Assembly: GCF_000519125.1 (NCBI RefSeq) | Contig: NZ_JAEX01000001.1 | Coordinates: 434,001 to 498,000, forward strand | Source of the DNA: Desulfocurvus vexinensis DSM 17965 | Lineage (GTDB): Bacteria; Desulfobacterota; Desulfovibrionia; Desulfovibrionales; Desulfovibrionaceae | Reading direction: 5' to 3' | Length of the DNA: 64,000 nucleotides | Part shown: positions 52,086 to 62,939 of the stretch, in pieces | Numbering within the stretch: position 1 is the first letter of the stretch | How the letters are laid out: the number at the start of each line of letters is the position of its first letter | Program-made: the position numbers and the translations under genes | Notes under the pieces: model-generated | Told to the model about the DNA's origin: nothing | What the model saw: only the letters and a program-made list of their open reading frames with translations | Database searches by the model: none

Positions 52086-54737
52086 ATGGGTTGGCTGACG
52101 GAATGGCTGGACAGGCACCTGGCCCTGAGCGGCGCCAACCGCGAACAGACCGAGCGGGAGAAGGAGCGCGCGCGCCAGACGTGCTCCATGCAGTTCCAGC
52201 ATTTCAAGCGCCTGCTGGGGGCCAACGCCAAGGCCCTGGAGGCCATGACCGACATGGAGGACGCCCGCCGGGGCCGGCGGGTGTTCGGCATGTCCTTCAT
52301 CCGCGCCAAATGCACCACGGTGGTGGTCAACGTGGAGGAGATCATCCGCCACCTGGAGGGCATCGCCCCGGGCCGCTACAGCGTGCTGGCCGAGCGCTTC
52401 GACGACATCCGCCGCGGCATCAGCGCCCTGCTGGAATCGGGGCAGCGCGCGGGCGACGCGCCCCTGGTGGTGCCCCTGGACGAGGTGGACAAGTCCATGG
52501 CCGACTGGGTGGGCAGCAAAATGGCCAACGTCGGCGAGATCAAGAACCGCATCGGCCTGCCCGTGGCCCCGGGGTTCGTGGTCACGGCGCGGGGCTTCGA
52601 GGCCTTCATGGCCCACCAGGGCCTGCGCGACGAGATCGGCAAGCTGCTGCTGCTGACCCGCGTGGAGGAGATGAGCGAGCGTTTCGAACTCTCCGAGGCC
52701 ATCCAGCGCCTGATCGTGGACCACCCGCTGCCCGACGCCCTCGTGGAGGCGCTCATCGGGCAGTACCAGCGCCTGGAGCAGGCCACCCGCCCGGGGGTGC
52801 GCGTGTCGCTACGCTCCAGCGCCCTGGGCGAGGACGCCGCCGGAGCCTCCTTCGCCGGGCAGTTCCGCTCCATCCTCAACGTCGGCGGGCACCAGCTCGT
52901 GCGCTCCTACAAGGAGGTCGTGGCCAGCATGTACAGCCTGCCGGCCCTGACCTACCGCCTCAACCGCGGCATCCGCGACTCCGACGCGGCCATGTGCGTC
53001 GGCGCCATGGTCATGCTCGACCCCGTGGCCGGGGGCGTCATCTACTCGCGCAGCCCCCTCAACGTGCGCGACGACGCGGTGGTCATCAATTCGGCCTGGG
53101 GCCTGCCCAAGCTGGTGGTGGACGGCGTGGGTACGCCCGACCGCTTCGTGGTCGAGCGCCAGGGGCCGGACGGCGCCATGCGCGTGCGCGAGCGGCGCGT
53201 GGCGGACAAGCGCACCGTCTACGTCTGCCGCCCCGAGGCCGGGGTGGTGGCCCTGGAGCAGGAGTACGAGCTGGTTGCGCGGCCCTCGCTCACCGACGCC
53301 CAGGCCGTGGAGCTGGCGCGCCTGGCCGTGCTGCTGGAGGCGCACTACGGCTCGCCCCAGGACATCGAATGGGCCCTGGAGCGGGGCGGGGGCTTCTCGC
53401 TGTTGCAGTGCCGCCCGCTGTCGGTGGCCGTGCCGCCGCGCGAGGGCGGCGCCCCGGCGCCCCGGCGCGACCCGTCGGACCACGGCACGCCGCTGGTGCG
53501 GGGCGCGGTCACGGCGGCGCCCGGGGTGGGCTGCGGGCCGGTGCATGTGGTGGAGCGCGACCCCGACGCCCTGCGCTTCCCCCAGGGCGGGGTGCTGGTG
53601 GCGCGCTTCGCCCTGCCCAAATGGGCCTCGCTGCTCAACTGGGCCTCGGCGGTGGTCACCGAGCAGGGCAGCGTCACCGGGCATCTGGCCAACGTGGCCC
53701 GCGAGTTCGGGGTGCCGATGATCACCGGCGCCGCCGGGGCCATGGCGGCGGTGCAGGACGGCCAGGTGGCCACGGTGGACGCCGACGCGGGCGCCGTCTA
53801 TCCCGGCTGCGTGGAGGCGCTCTTGCGCCATGCGGCCCCGCGCCGCAACCTGATGGAAGGCAGCCCGGTCCACGCCCTGCTCCAGGAGGTCAGCAGGCTC
53901 ATCGTGCCCCTGAACCTGACCGACCCCGACGCCCCGGAGTTCCGGGCCTGCAACGTTTCGACCCTGCACGACATCACGCGCTTCTGCCACGAGAAGTCCG
54001 TGGCCGAGATGTTCGAGAGCAGCCAGGAGCGCGAGCACGGCGACTGCCCGGGCAAGCAGCTGCGCGACGGCGTGCCCGTGCAGTTCTGGGTCATGGACCT
54101 GGAGGACGGCATCGACGGCAACGGCGACGGGCCCTACGTGGACCTGGAGGACATCCGCTCCATGCCCATGCTCGCCCTGTGGGACGGCATCAGCGCCGTG
54201 CCCTGGGCCGGGCCGCCGCGCGTGGACGCGCGGGGCTTCATGACCATCGTGCTCGAGGCGGCCACCAACCCGGCCCTCAACCCCGTGCTGCGCAGCAAGT
54301 TCGCCAACCGCAACTATTTCATGATCACCCGCAACTACTGCAACCTGCAATCACGCTTCGGGTTCCACTTCTCCACCGTGGAGGCCCTGGTCACCGACAG
54401 CCCGTCGCAGAACTACATCAACTTCCGCTTTGCGGGCGGCGCGGCGGACCACGCCCGGCGCAGGCGCCGGGCGGTGTTCATCGCGGGCATCCTGGAGCAG
54501 TTCGGGTTCTATTCCGAGGTGCGCGGCGACAGCCTGTCGTCGCGCTACGAAGGCATGCCCAGGCCGCTCATCGGCGAGCGCCTGAAGCTGCTGGGCTACC
54601 TGACCATGCACACCCGCCAGCTGGACATGATCATGGCCAACCAGGCCGCCGCCATGGCCCACCGCGAGAAGATCCTGGCCGATATCTACCGCATCCTGCC
54701 CGCCCTGCGGCCTTCCAGCCGCAAGACCATGGCCTGA
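52086..54737 (+). CDS. PEP-synthase-like phosphotransferase with novel C-terminal domain
   Basis: The product is 883 residues from the ATG at 52086 (GAGGGAG upstream). After a ~150-residue charged N-terminal region comes the PPDK/PEP-synthase ATP-grasp domain (VSLRSSALGEDAAGASFAGQ near 240-259, DPVAGGVIYSRSP near 315). A mobile phosphohistidine domain follows, TEQGSVTGHLANVAREFGVP with H533. The PEP/pyruvate TIM barrel that should follow is absent; instead ~290 residues of unknown type end the protein (FRACNVSTLHDITRFCHEK, NRNYFMITRNYCNLQSRFGF). It should phosphorylate some acceptor using ATP through His, as rifampin phosphotransferases do. Downstream of the sulfite-type permease. Confidence 0.8.
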   Translation: MGWLTEWLDRHLALSGANREQTEREKERARQTCSMQFQHFKRLLGANAKALEAMTDMEDARRGRRVFGMSFIRAKCTTVVVNVEEIIRHLEGIAPGRYSVLAERFDDIRRGISALLESGQRAGDAPLVVPLDEVDKSMADWVGSKMANVGEIKNRIGLPVAPGFVVTARGFEAFMAHQGLRDEIGKLLLLTRVEEMSERFELSEAIQRLIVDHPLPDALVEALIGQYQRLEQATRPGVRVSLRSSALGEDAAGASFAGQFRSILNVGGHQLVRSYKEVVASMYSLPALTYRLNRGIRDSDAAMCVGAMVMLDPVAGGVIYSRSPLNVRDDAVVINSAWGLPKLVVDGVGTPDRFVVERQGPDGAMRVRERRVADKRTVYVCRPEAGVVALEQEYELVARPSLTDAQAVELARLAVLLEAHYGSPQDIEWALERGGGFSLLQCRPLSVAVPPREGGAPAPRRDPSDHGTPLVRGAVTAAPGVGCGPVHVVERDPDALRFPQGGVLVARFALPKWASLLNWASAVVTEQGSVTGHLANVAREFGVPMITGAAGAMAAVQDGQVATVDADAGAVYPGCVEALLRHAAPRRNLMEGSPVHALLQEVSRLIVPLNLTDPDAPEFRACNVSTLHDITRFCHEKSVAEMFESSQEREHGDCPGKQLRDGVPVQFWVMDLEDGIDGNGDGPYVDLEDIRSMPMLALWDGISAVPWAGPPRVDARGFMTIVLEAATNPALNPVLRSKFANRNYFMITRNYCNLQSRFGFHFSTVEALVTDSPSQNYINFRFAGGAADHARRRRRAVFIAGILEQFGFYSEVRGDSLSSRYEGMPRPLIGERLKLLGYLTMHTRQLDMIMANQAAAMAHREKILADIYRILPALRPSSRKTMA

Positions 54738-54739
54738 GG

Positions 54740-55060
54740 CTAGTAGGACAGCACCTTGTCCGCGGCCATGAGCAGTTCGTAGAGTTCGATCTGGGTCGAT
54801 TTGCGCAGGTAGTCGTCCGCATCCACACCGTGGATGCCCATGCTCTTGCCTCAGGCCAGCAGCACGCCCTCGGACAGGGCGAAGGTCTTGGCCTGCACCG
54901 CCAGCCTCAGCGCCTCGCAGTCCCCCGCGCAGTAGTCCACCGCCGGGCCGTCCAGGAAGATGGTCACGTCCTCGTCCTTGTTCAGCAGCAGGTTGGCGAA
55001 GCGCAGCGCGTTCCAGCGCGTTTCGGGGTCCGGGCTCGTGACGTGCAGCAGTATTTTCAT
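54740..55060 (-). CDS. DsrE-family protein with in-frame TGA, predicted selenoprotein
   Basis: Read through one TGA (54851-54853), the frame is 106 residues, from the ATG at 55060 (GGAG five bases upstream) to TAG at 54740. Residues 1-69 have a DsrE-type start (MKILLHVTSPDPETRWNALR). The TGA is codon 70 in the context LLA-U-GKS, where relatives have a CG-C type redox motif. Residues 71-106 still follow the family and end in LYELLMAADKVLSY. The frame therefore does not end at the TGA, as a standard caller would report. A hairpin 21 nt downstream fits a SECIS. DsrE-like proteins bind or move sulfur or redox equivalents; the exact role is unknown. It converges with the PEP-synthase-like gene (2 bp between stops). 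Confidence 0.82.
54819..54837 (-). promoter_or_regulatory. Candidate bacterial SECIS hairpin
   Basis: Directly downstream of the in-frame TGA, GCATCCAC and GTGGATGC form a perfect 8-bp stem with loop GGT. The distance from TGA to the loop is 21 nt and the loop begins with G, which fits the spacing and loop rule known for bacterial SECIS elements bound by SelB. Confidence 0.75.
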
Positions 55061-55281
55061 GGCCTCTCCTTTTCCTGGGATTGGATAGTAAAAACCTATG
55101 GCAAAGGCCACGCCGGGTCAAGACGGCGCGGCCGGACGGCGCCGGGCGGGCGCGGGGGCGGGCAGGCGCGGGGGCGGACGCCGTGCGCGAGGCCAGCGGG
55201 CGGGCGCCGGGCCGGAGGAGGCGCGGGCGCCGGGCAGGAGAGAAAAAGCCGGGCGCGGGCGGGCGCGGCGCCCGCGCGGGG

Positions 55282-58191
<2,910 letters not shown>

Positions 58192-58530
58192 ATGGGACAT
58201 TCCGAGCACTACGAAAGAGCGGCCAACGCGCGCATCCGGCTGATGGCCTTCGCTTTCAATCATAGCAGCGAGATTTCGGCTTGTGACGCCCGGCGCCCCA
58301 TCTCCCTGGTCAACGTGCACACCGGCGGCGCCCGGCTGCGCAAGCAGCGCGGCGTGGCCTACTGCGGCCTGAACGTGGGCGACAGCGTGGTGCTCGACCT
58401 GCGGCTGCTGTCCGAGACCACCAACCTTCAGGGTCGCGTGGTCTGGGCCGCAGGCGAGGACGTGTTCGTGGACTTCGGCACGCCGCTGTCCGTGGGCATG
58501 GCCGACCTGCAGAGCGCCATCGGCAACTGA
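58192..58530 (+). CDS. PilZ-like domain protein
   Basis: The product is 112 residues. After a short basic N-terminus (NARIRLMAF) the stretch ISLVNVHTGGARLR resembles the PilZ D/N-x-S-x-x-G region. It is followed by a beta-rich part with GDSVVLDLRLL and GRVVWAAGEDVFVDFG, the usual second half of a PilZ barrel. The arginine pair and the serine are not canonical (H instead of S), so c-di-GMP binding is doubtful. A terminator with seven T residues follows 200 bp downstream. Confidence 0.55.
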   Translation: MGHSEHYERAANARIRLMAFAFNHSSEISACDARRPISLVNVHTGGARLRKQRGVAYCGLNVGDSVVLDLRLLSETTNLQGRVVWAAGEDVFVDFGTPLSVGMADLQSAIGN

Positions 58531-58564
58531 GTGGGTTGGCGGCCGGCAATGGGCTGGCCGCTTG

Positions 58565-58702
58565 GCCGCCGCGCGGGAATCCCGGACCCGCGCGGCGGCA
58601 GCTAAATTTCCCCCCGCCCTGCGGGGGACGGCATTGGCAGGACGGGAGGCATAGGGCCGACCGTCGCCGCATGTCAGGGAATCCCGGACCCGGGCATGCG
58701 GC
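58565..58702. repeat. Two hairpins sharing a 15-bp loop sequence
   Basis: Hairpin A: GCCGCCGCGCGGG (58565-58577) with CCCGCGCGGCGGC (58587-58599). Hairpin B: GCCGCATG (58666-58673) with CATGCGGC (58695-58702). Both enclose GGGAATCCCGGACCC (58575-58589 and 58677-58691). They lie between the PilZ-like gene and its terminator. Confidence 0.75.
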
Positions 58703-58732
58703 ATCTTTGGGCGCCCGTTCACTGGCGCCGCT

Positions 58733-58767
58733 GCGGCCCGCACAGGATGTGCGGGCCGCCTTTTTTT
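58733..58767 (+). terminator. Terminator of the PilZ-like gene
   Basis: A perfect 12-bp stem GCGGCCCGCACA/TGTGCGGGCCGC with loop GGA, followed by C and seven T residues. Confidence 0.9.
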
Positions 58768-58787
58768 CGCCGCCGCCCCGGGGGCTG

Positions 58788-60536
58788 CTAGCCCAGCACC
58801 TGGTCGCTGAACTTGCCCACCCCGTATTCGCTGCGCCGGAAGAACCGCTCGGCGGTCGGGCCGATGATCTGCATCTCCGGGTACTTGCGTTGCATGTCCA
58901 GGGCGATGCGCATCTCCTTTGTGCAGCCGGTGGAGAACGTCGAGTCCTTGCCGGCCCACACCGGCGGCACCCGGCTGCCCATGAGCTCGAAGCTGCGCTC
59001 GATGTCCTGGGCGGTCTGGAAGCGCCAGACCTGGATCATCCCGCTGCGCTGCACCGTCTCCCACATGAACATCAGGTCGTCGGCGTCCATGCCCTCCTCG
59101 AAGTGCTCGGCGGGGTTGATGATATAGGCGTGCTCCAGCTTGGCCCGCAGGTCGCGCACGAAGGTGTCCACGACCTTGATGGCCATGGAGGTCTGGCCGG
59201 GGATGGAGCCGATGATGGCGCTGTAGAACATCACGGTCTGGCCCTGGGAGCGGGCCTCGCGCATGGCGGCGATGAGTTCCTCGGCCTTGCCCAGCAGCTC
59301 GCCCTCGCTGAACTTGACCACCGATTCGGCCTTGGGCTTGAAGCGCAGGCTGAAGGCCCCGTCCTCGTCGCGGTGGAAGCACAGGATGTCGCGGGTGAAC
59401 TCCTGGGCCGTGCGCAGCAGGCGGCGGTGCTGGGGCTCGCCCTTGGCCAGCACCAGGTCGGCTTCCTTCCAGGCCCGGGCGAAGGTCACGCTGGTGCGGT
59501 AGAAGTTCAACTCCTCGCGGGTGCCGTCGGAGATGATCAGCAGCGGGTGCTCGCGCAGGGCGCGCAGGAGGGCGTTCTTGCTGGCGCGGTTGTCCTCCAT
59601 GAAGTGCGCGCCGTCGAGCTGGCGGTGCAGCACGGGGTCGTGGAAGCGGTCCCAGAAGGTCGGGCCGTCGAAGTGGAAGCCCTCCTTGAGGGCCAGCATG
59701 ACCCGGTGCCCCTGGCGGATCAGGGTCCGGATGATGCGCAGGTCGAGCATCAGCCCGCCGGAGGTGTCGGGGATGTAGAGGACCTTCAGGCCCTTGTTCC
59801 GGCCCCGGGTGAAGGTCTCGGCCAGCAGCCGGGTGGCGCGCTGGTCCTCCAGGTCCTTGTCGCGGATCGTCTCGCAGGCGGCCTGGTAGTAGGGCCCGGT
59901 CCACAGCCCGGAAAGGGTGGAAAGGATCATCAGCCGGGTCAGCTCGACCATGTCGAGGTCGAAGCGGAAATCGGACAGGCGGCGGCAGGCCAGGGCGCCG
60001 TCGGGGCAGACGTTGAGCATGCGGTCCAGCTCCGGCGACTCCACGGCCTCCTGGGCCTGGGCGTTGTAGCGGGCCTTGATGCCCCGGTAGGGGTCCACCT
60101 CGCCGCACAGGGACAGGAAGATGGTGATGAAACGCTTCATCAGCCGCGAGGGGATGATGATCGGCGTGGCCTGGATCATGCGGTACTTGTGGCTGCAAAG
60201 GAGCAGGATGCGCTTGCGCAGCGCCCGGTCGCCCACGAAGCGGCGCACCAGCCTCACCAGGGCGACCCACTTCTCGTGGTATTCGCGGCGCAGCCCGGCG
60301 TCCATGCGCGAACTGAGCAGCAGCGGCAGGCGCCGGTCGGAGAACGGGCCGTACACCGACTGCTCGTCGGGCAGGGCGACCATGAAGCGGATCTGCTCCG
60401 GGGAGGCGTTCTTTTCGGGGTCTATGGCGTGGTCGAGATTGTTCTCGGTCATGAAGTGCAAGAGCCAGGCGTCTAGCCGGGGCGAGCGCCCGTAGCGCAG
60501 GTTGGCCACGGAGGTGAAGCCGTAGTCGGGGGTCAT
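58788..60536 (-). CDS. DUF89/ARMT1-like protein (putative metal-dependent phosphatase), large form
   Basis: The product is 582 residues. The N-terminal ~250 residues are helical with no family I recognise. From about residue 260 a DUF89-type core appears: VLYIPDTSGGLMLDLRIIRTLI (where the family has D-N-x-GE), VMLALKEGFHFDGPTFWD, LIISDGTREELNFYRTS and EADLVLAKGEPQHRRLLRT. DUF89 members hydrolyse damaged or excess phosphometabolites with a metal. Here the second metal-binding asparagine reads T and the glutamate reads G, so activity is uncertain. It is monocistronic; the GC-rich region downstream has no T-run terminator for this strand. Confidence 0.65.
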   Translation of the reverse strand: MTPDYGFTSVANLRYGRSPRLDAWLLHFMTENNLDHAIDPEKNASPEQIRFMVALPDEQSVYGPFSDRRLPLLLSSRMDAGLRREYHEKWVALVRLVRRFVGDRALRKRILLLCSHKYRMIQATPIIIPSRLMKRFITIFLSLCGEVDPYRGIKARYNAQAQEAVESPELDRMLNVCPDGALACRRLSDFRFDLDMVELTRLMILSTLSGLWTGPYYQAACETIRDKDLEDQRATRLLAETFTRGRNKGLKVLYIPDTSGGLMLDLRIIRTLIRQGHRVMLALKEGFHFDGPTFWDRFHDPVLHRQLDGAHFMEDNRASKNALLRALREHPLLIISDGTREELNFYRTSVTFARAWKEADLVLAKGEPQHRRLLRTAQEFTRDILCFHRDEDGAFSLRFKPKAESVVKFSEGELLGKAEELIAAMREARSQGQTVMFYSAIIGSIPGQTSMAIKVVDTFVRDLRAKLEHAYIINPAEHFEEGMDADDLMFMWETVQRSGMIQVWRFQTAQDIERSFELMGSRVPPVWAGKDSTFSTGCTKEMRIALDMQRKYPEMQIIGPTAERFFRRSEYGVGKFSDQVLG

Positions 60537-60706
60537 TGTCGCTCCTGTGGGTTGCGTTTCTGCCGTGTTTCGCGGGCCACGATACGTGTAAACCGCCAGG
60601 AGTTGAATCTTTTTCCGGGGGTTGGCGCCGCCGGAGTTGTGGCCCCCGGGGGGCGTGTGCTATTTTCGGGGCGCACCAGGAACCGTGTCGCCGGATACCC
60701 TGCACC

Positions 60707-61522
60707 GTGAAAACGCATCGCCCCGTTTCCTCCGCCGTTCCGGCCCGCAACGCAGTGCGCCTGGCATTGCTGGCCCTGGCCCTGGCCCTGCTGGCCGTGG
60801 CCGGGGGCTGCGCCAAACCGCCCATCGCGGGCTACGAGCCGCAGGGCACGGCCCCGCCCGAGTTGGCCCACCGCGACCCCGGCTCCCTGCCCGCGGGCTG
60901 GGGCTACGTGGACGTGACCTGCCGCCAGGGCCAAAGCGACGGTCGCGGCACCCCCGACACCCTCTTCGGCTGCCTGCTCCACGCCCGCGACCAGGGCGAG
61001 GGCACCGTCCACCTGCCCCACGGGGTCTACCTCGGCCATGTGGCCGGGTTCATCTCCCAGGCCCTCAAGTACTACCACGTCGAGAAGAATTTCCAGCAGA
61101 TCTACGGCTGCCGCATCGTGCTGGCCTTCCGCCCGGCCACGGAGCAGGAGCTGGCCGACGCGCGCAGCGGCAGGCTCGGGCGCCTGGGCCTGGGCCTGGC
61201 GGGCGAGGTCGTGCTCACCGTGGCGGCGGGCGCGCCGCTCATCCCCATCGTTGCGCCCCTGGCCTTCGTCTTCGAGAGCGTGAGCGAGGACATGCACTTC
61301 CAGGAATTCCGGCGCGAGGCCGCGCGCAGCGGGCTGCCCGAGCCCAGCCGACGCGGCGACGAGATCGTGGCCAAGGAGTATTCGCGGCGCTACGGGGAGT
61401 ACTGGGAGGCCGTGTCCGGCAACGGGAGCTGGGCCGGGGAGGGGCCCGGGCTCTACGTGGTGCAGCACTGCTTCATCCAGCGTGAGGGCGGCAGGCCCCT
61501 GTCGCTGGTGTCGGACCCCTAG
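60707..61522 (+). CDS. Putative lipoprotein, unknown function
   Basis: The product is 271 residues starting at GTG. A basic start (VKTHRPVSSAVPARNAVRL) leads into LALLALALALLAVAGGC, a lipoprotein-type signal with C37 as the likely acylated cysteine. The mature protein of about 235 residues has a hydrophobic stretch (LGLAGEVVLTVAAGAPLIPIV) in its middle and is otherwise polar. I know no family. It is divergent from the DUF89-like gene with a 170-bp gap. The ribosome site is weak, so a start slightly downstream is possible. Confidence 0.65.
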   Translation: MKTHRPVSSAVPARNAVRLALLALALALLAVAGGCAKPPIAGYEPQGTAPPELAHRDPGSLPAGWGYVDVTCRQGQSDGRGTPDTLFGCLLHARDQGEGTVHLPHGVYLGHVAGFISQALKYYHVEKNFQQIYGCRIVLAFRPATEQELADARSGRLGRLGLGLAGEVVLTVAAGAPLIPIVAPLAFVFESVSEDMHFQEFRREAARSGLPEPSRRGDEIVAKEYSRRYGEYWEAVSGNGSWAGEGPGLYVVQHCFIQREGGRPLSLVSDP

Positions 61523-61667
61523 CGGCTGCCGGGAAACGCCTTTTCCCGGGTCGCTTAGGCAGTGCGTTTGAGGAGCCAGCGGGCCGCTGGTCCGGGCTGC
61601 GCGGGGGCGGGTGCGCCGCCGGGGGCGCGGCTGCGGGGAACCGGGGCGGGCGCGCGGTCGTGGCCGC

Positions 61668-62654
61668 TCAGGGCCGCAGGTAGGCTTCGATGGCGGTGGC
61701 GGCGTCCTCTCCGGCGCGCCAGAGGAATTCGCGGCGCATGTCCTGGGCCAGGGCGTCCAGGGCCGGTTCCAGGGACGGGTCGGGCCGGACCACGACCACC
61801 CCGTGGCGCTGGATGGCCGCAAGGCTCTGGGCCGCCTCGTGTTCGACCTCAAGCCACAGCCGCTCCTGGGCCCGGGCGGCGGCGTCCAGCAGTGCCGCGC
61901 GGTGCCCCGGGGCCAGGGCGTCCAGGGCCTGGGTGTTGATGGTCAGCATGTTCAGCGGGTAGGCTAGGTCCAGGGCCAGGAAGTGGGGCAGGTGCTCCCA
62001 CAGGGCAACGTCCACGGCCGAGGTCGGCGAGGTCAGCACGGCGTCCACGGCGCCGCCGTGCAGGGCCGAGAGCAGATCGACCCAGGGCAGGTCCACGGGC
62101 CGGGCTCCGGCGCGGGCGAAGAACCCGGCCATGGTCGTGTCGTACACGCGCAGGCGCAGCCCGGCCAGATCGGCCATGGTATGCACCGGCCAGCGCGAGA
62201 ACAGGCCCGACGGCGGCCAGGGCGCGGCCAGCAGCAGCGTCTGGCCCCAGCGGGCGCACAGGGTTTCGTAGAGCGGGCGGCAGCGGTCGTGCAGACGCCT
62301 GGCGTCGGCCAGGGAGCGCGCCAGCAGCGGCAGGGTGCTGATGGCGAAAGCCCGCTCCGTGCGCGAGACCTCGCCCATGAGCATGTTGGCCAGGGGCGGG
62401 GTGCCGCCGCGCACGGCCTCCAGCAGGTCCGGCCCGCGCAGCCCCGGGACGCCGCCCGGCAGCACCTGGATGCGCACGGCGCCGCCGGTGCTCTCCCGCA
62501 CCTCGTCGGCCAGGGCCTGGGCGGCGCGGGTATGCAGGCTGTGGGCGGGATAGACGGAGTGCAGGAGCAGGGCGCCTTCCTGCGCGCGGCCCGGGCGGGT
62601 GCCGAGGGCCAGGGTCAGGGTTGCGCACAGCAGCGCGGCGAGGATGCGTGTCAT
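61668..62654 (-). CDS. TRAP-type transporter substrate-binding protein (DctP-like)
   Basis: The product is 328 residues from the ATG at 62654 (GGAGG four bases upstream). Signal peptide MTRILAALLCATLTLALGTRPGRA, then ALLLHSVYPAHSLHTRAAQALADEV. The fold is that of DctP: RVYDTTMAGFFARAGARPVDLPW and LLSALHGGAVDAVLTSPTSA correspond to the conserved ligand region, where DctP has an arginine salt bridge (R in RVYD). No DctQ or DctM membrane genes are adjacent, so the partner is unknown. The 285 bp upstream to the heptosyltransferase gene hold nothing I can name. Confidence 0.82.
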   Translation of the reverse strand: MTRILAALLCATLTLALGTRPGRAQEGALLLHSVYPAHSLHTRAAQALADEVRESTGGAVRIQVLPGGVPGLRGPDLLEAVRGGTPPLANMLMGEVSRTERAFAISTLPLLARSLADARRLHDRCRPLYETLCARWGQTLLLAAPWPPSGLFSRWPVHTMADLAGLRLRVYDTTMAGFFARAGARPVDLPWVDLLSALHGGAVDAVLTSPTSAVDVALWEHLPHFLALDLAYPLNMLTINTQALDALAPGHRAALLDAAARAQERLWLEVEHEAAQSLAAIQRHGVVVVRPDPSLEPALDALAQDMRREFLWRAGEDAATAIEAYLRP

Positions 62655-62939
62655 GAGACCTCCGGGGCGGGTTCCCGGCCCGCCCGGAACCGCAGTTCCT
62701 GGGAAAACCATGCCACGCCTTGGGCGCGGGGTAAAGGGGTGGCTGGCGGTTTTCCGGCGCGCCCGGGGCCCGGGCCGGTGGTCCGGCGCGCCGGGGGGGG
62801 GGCGGGCGGTGGCACGTTTTTCGGGCGGCCGCCCGGGGATGGCGGAAGGGCGGGACGGGGGGCGCCGCCCGGATTTCCTCTGCGACACCAGGGGGGACTG
62901 CCCGGTGCGCCGCGCGGCAGGCGCCGTTGCGCGCTGCGG

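Noticed and set aside
54851-55111. 86-residue version of the DsrE-family gene ending at TGA
   Set aside because: It starts upstream of the ribosome site at an unlikely start and stops at the TGA inside the conserved domain. Read-through explains the sequence better.
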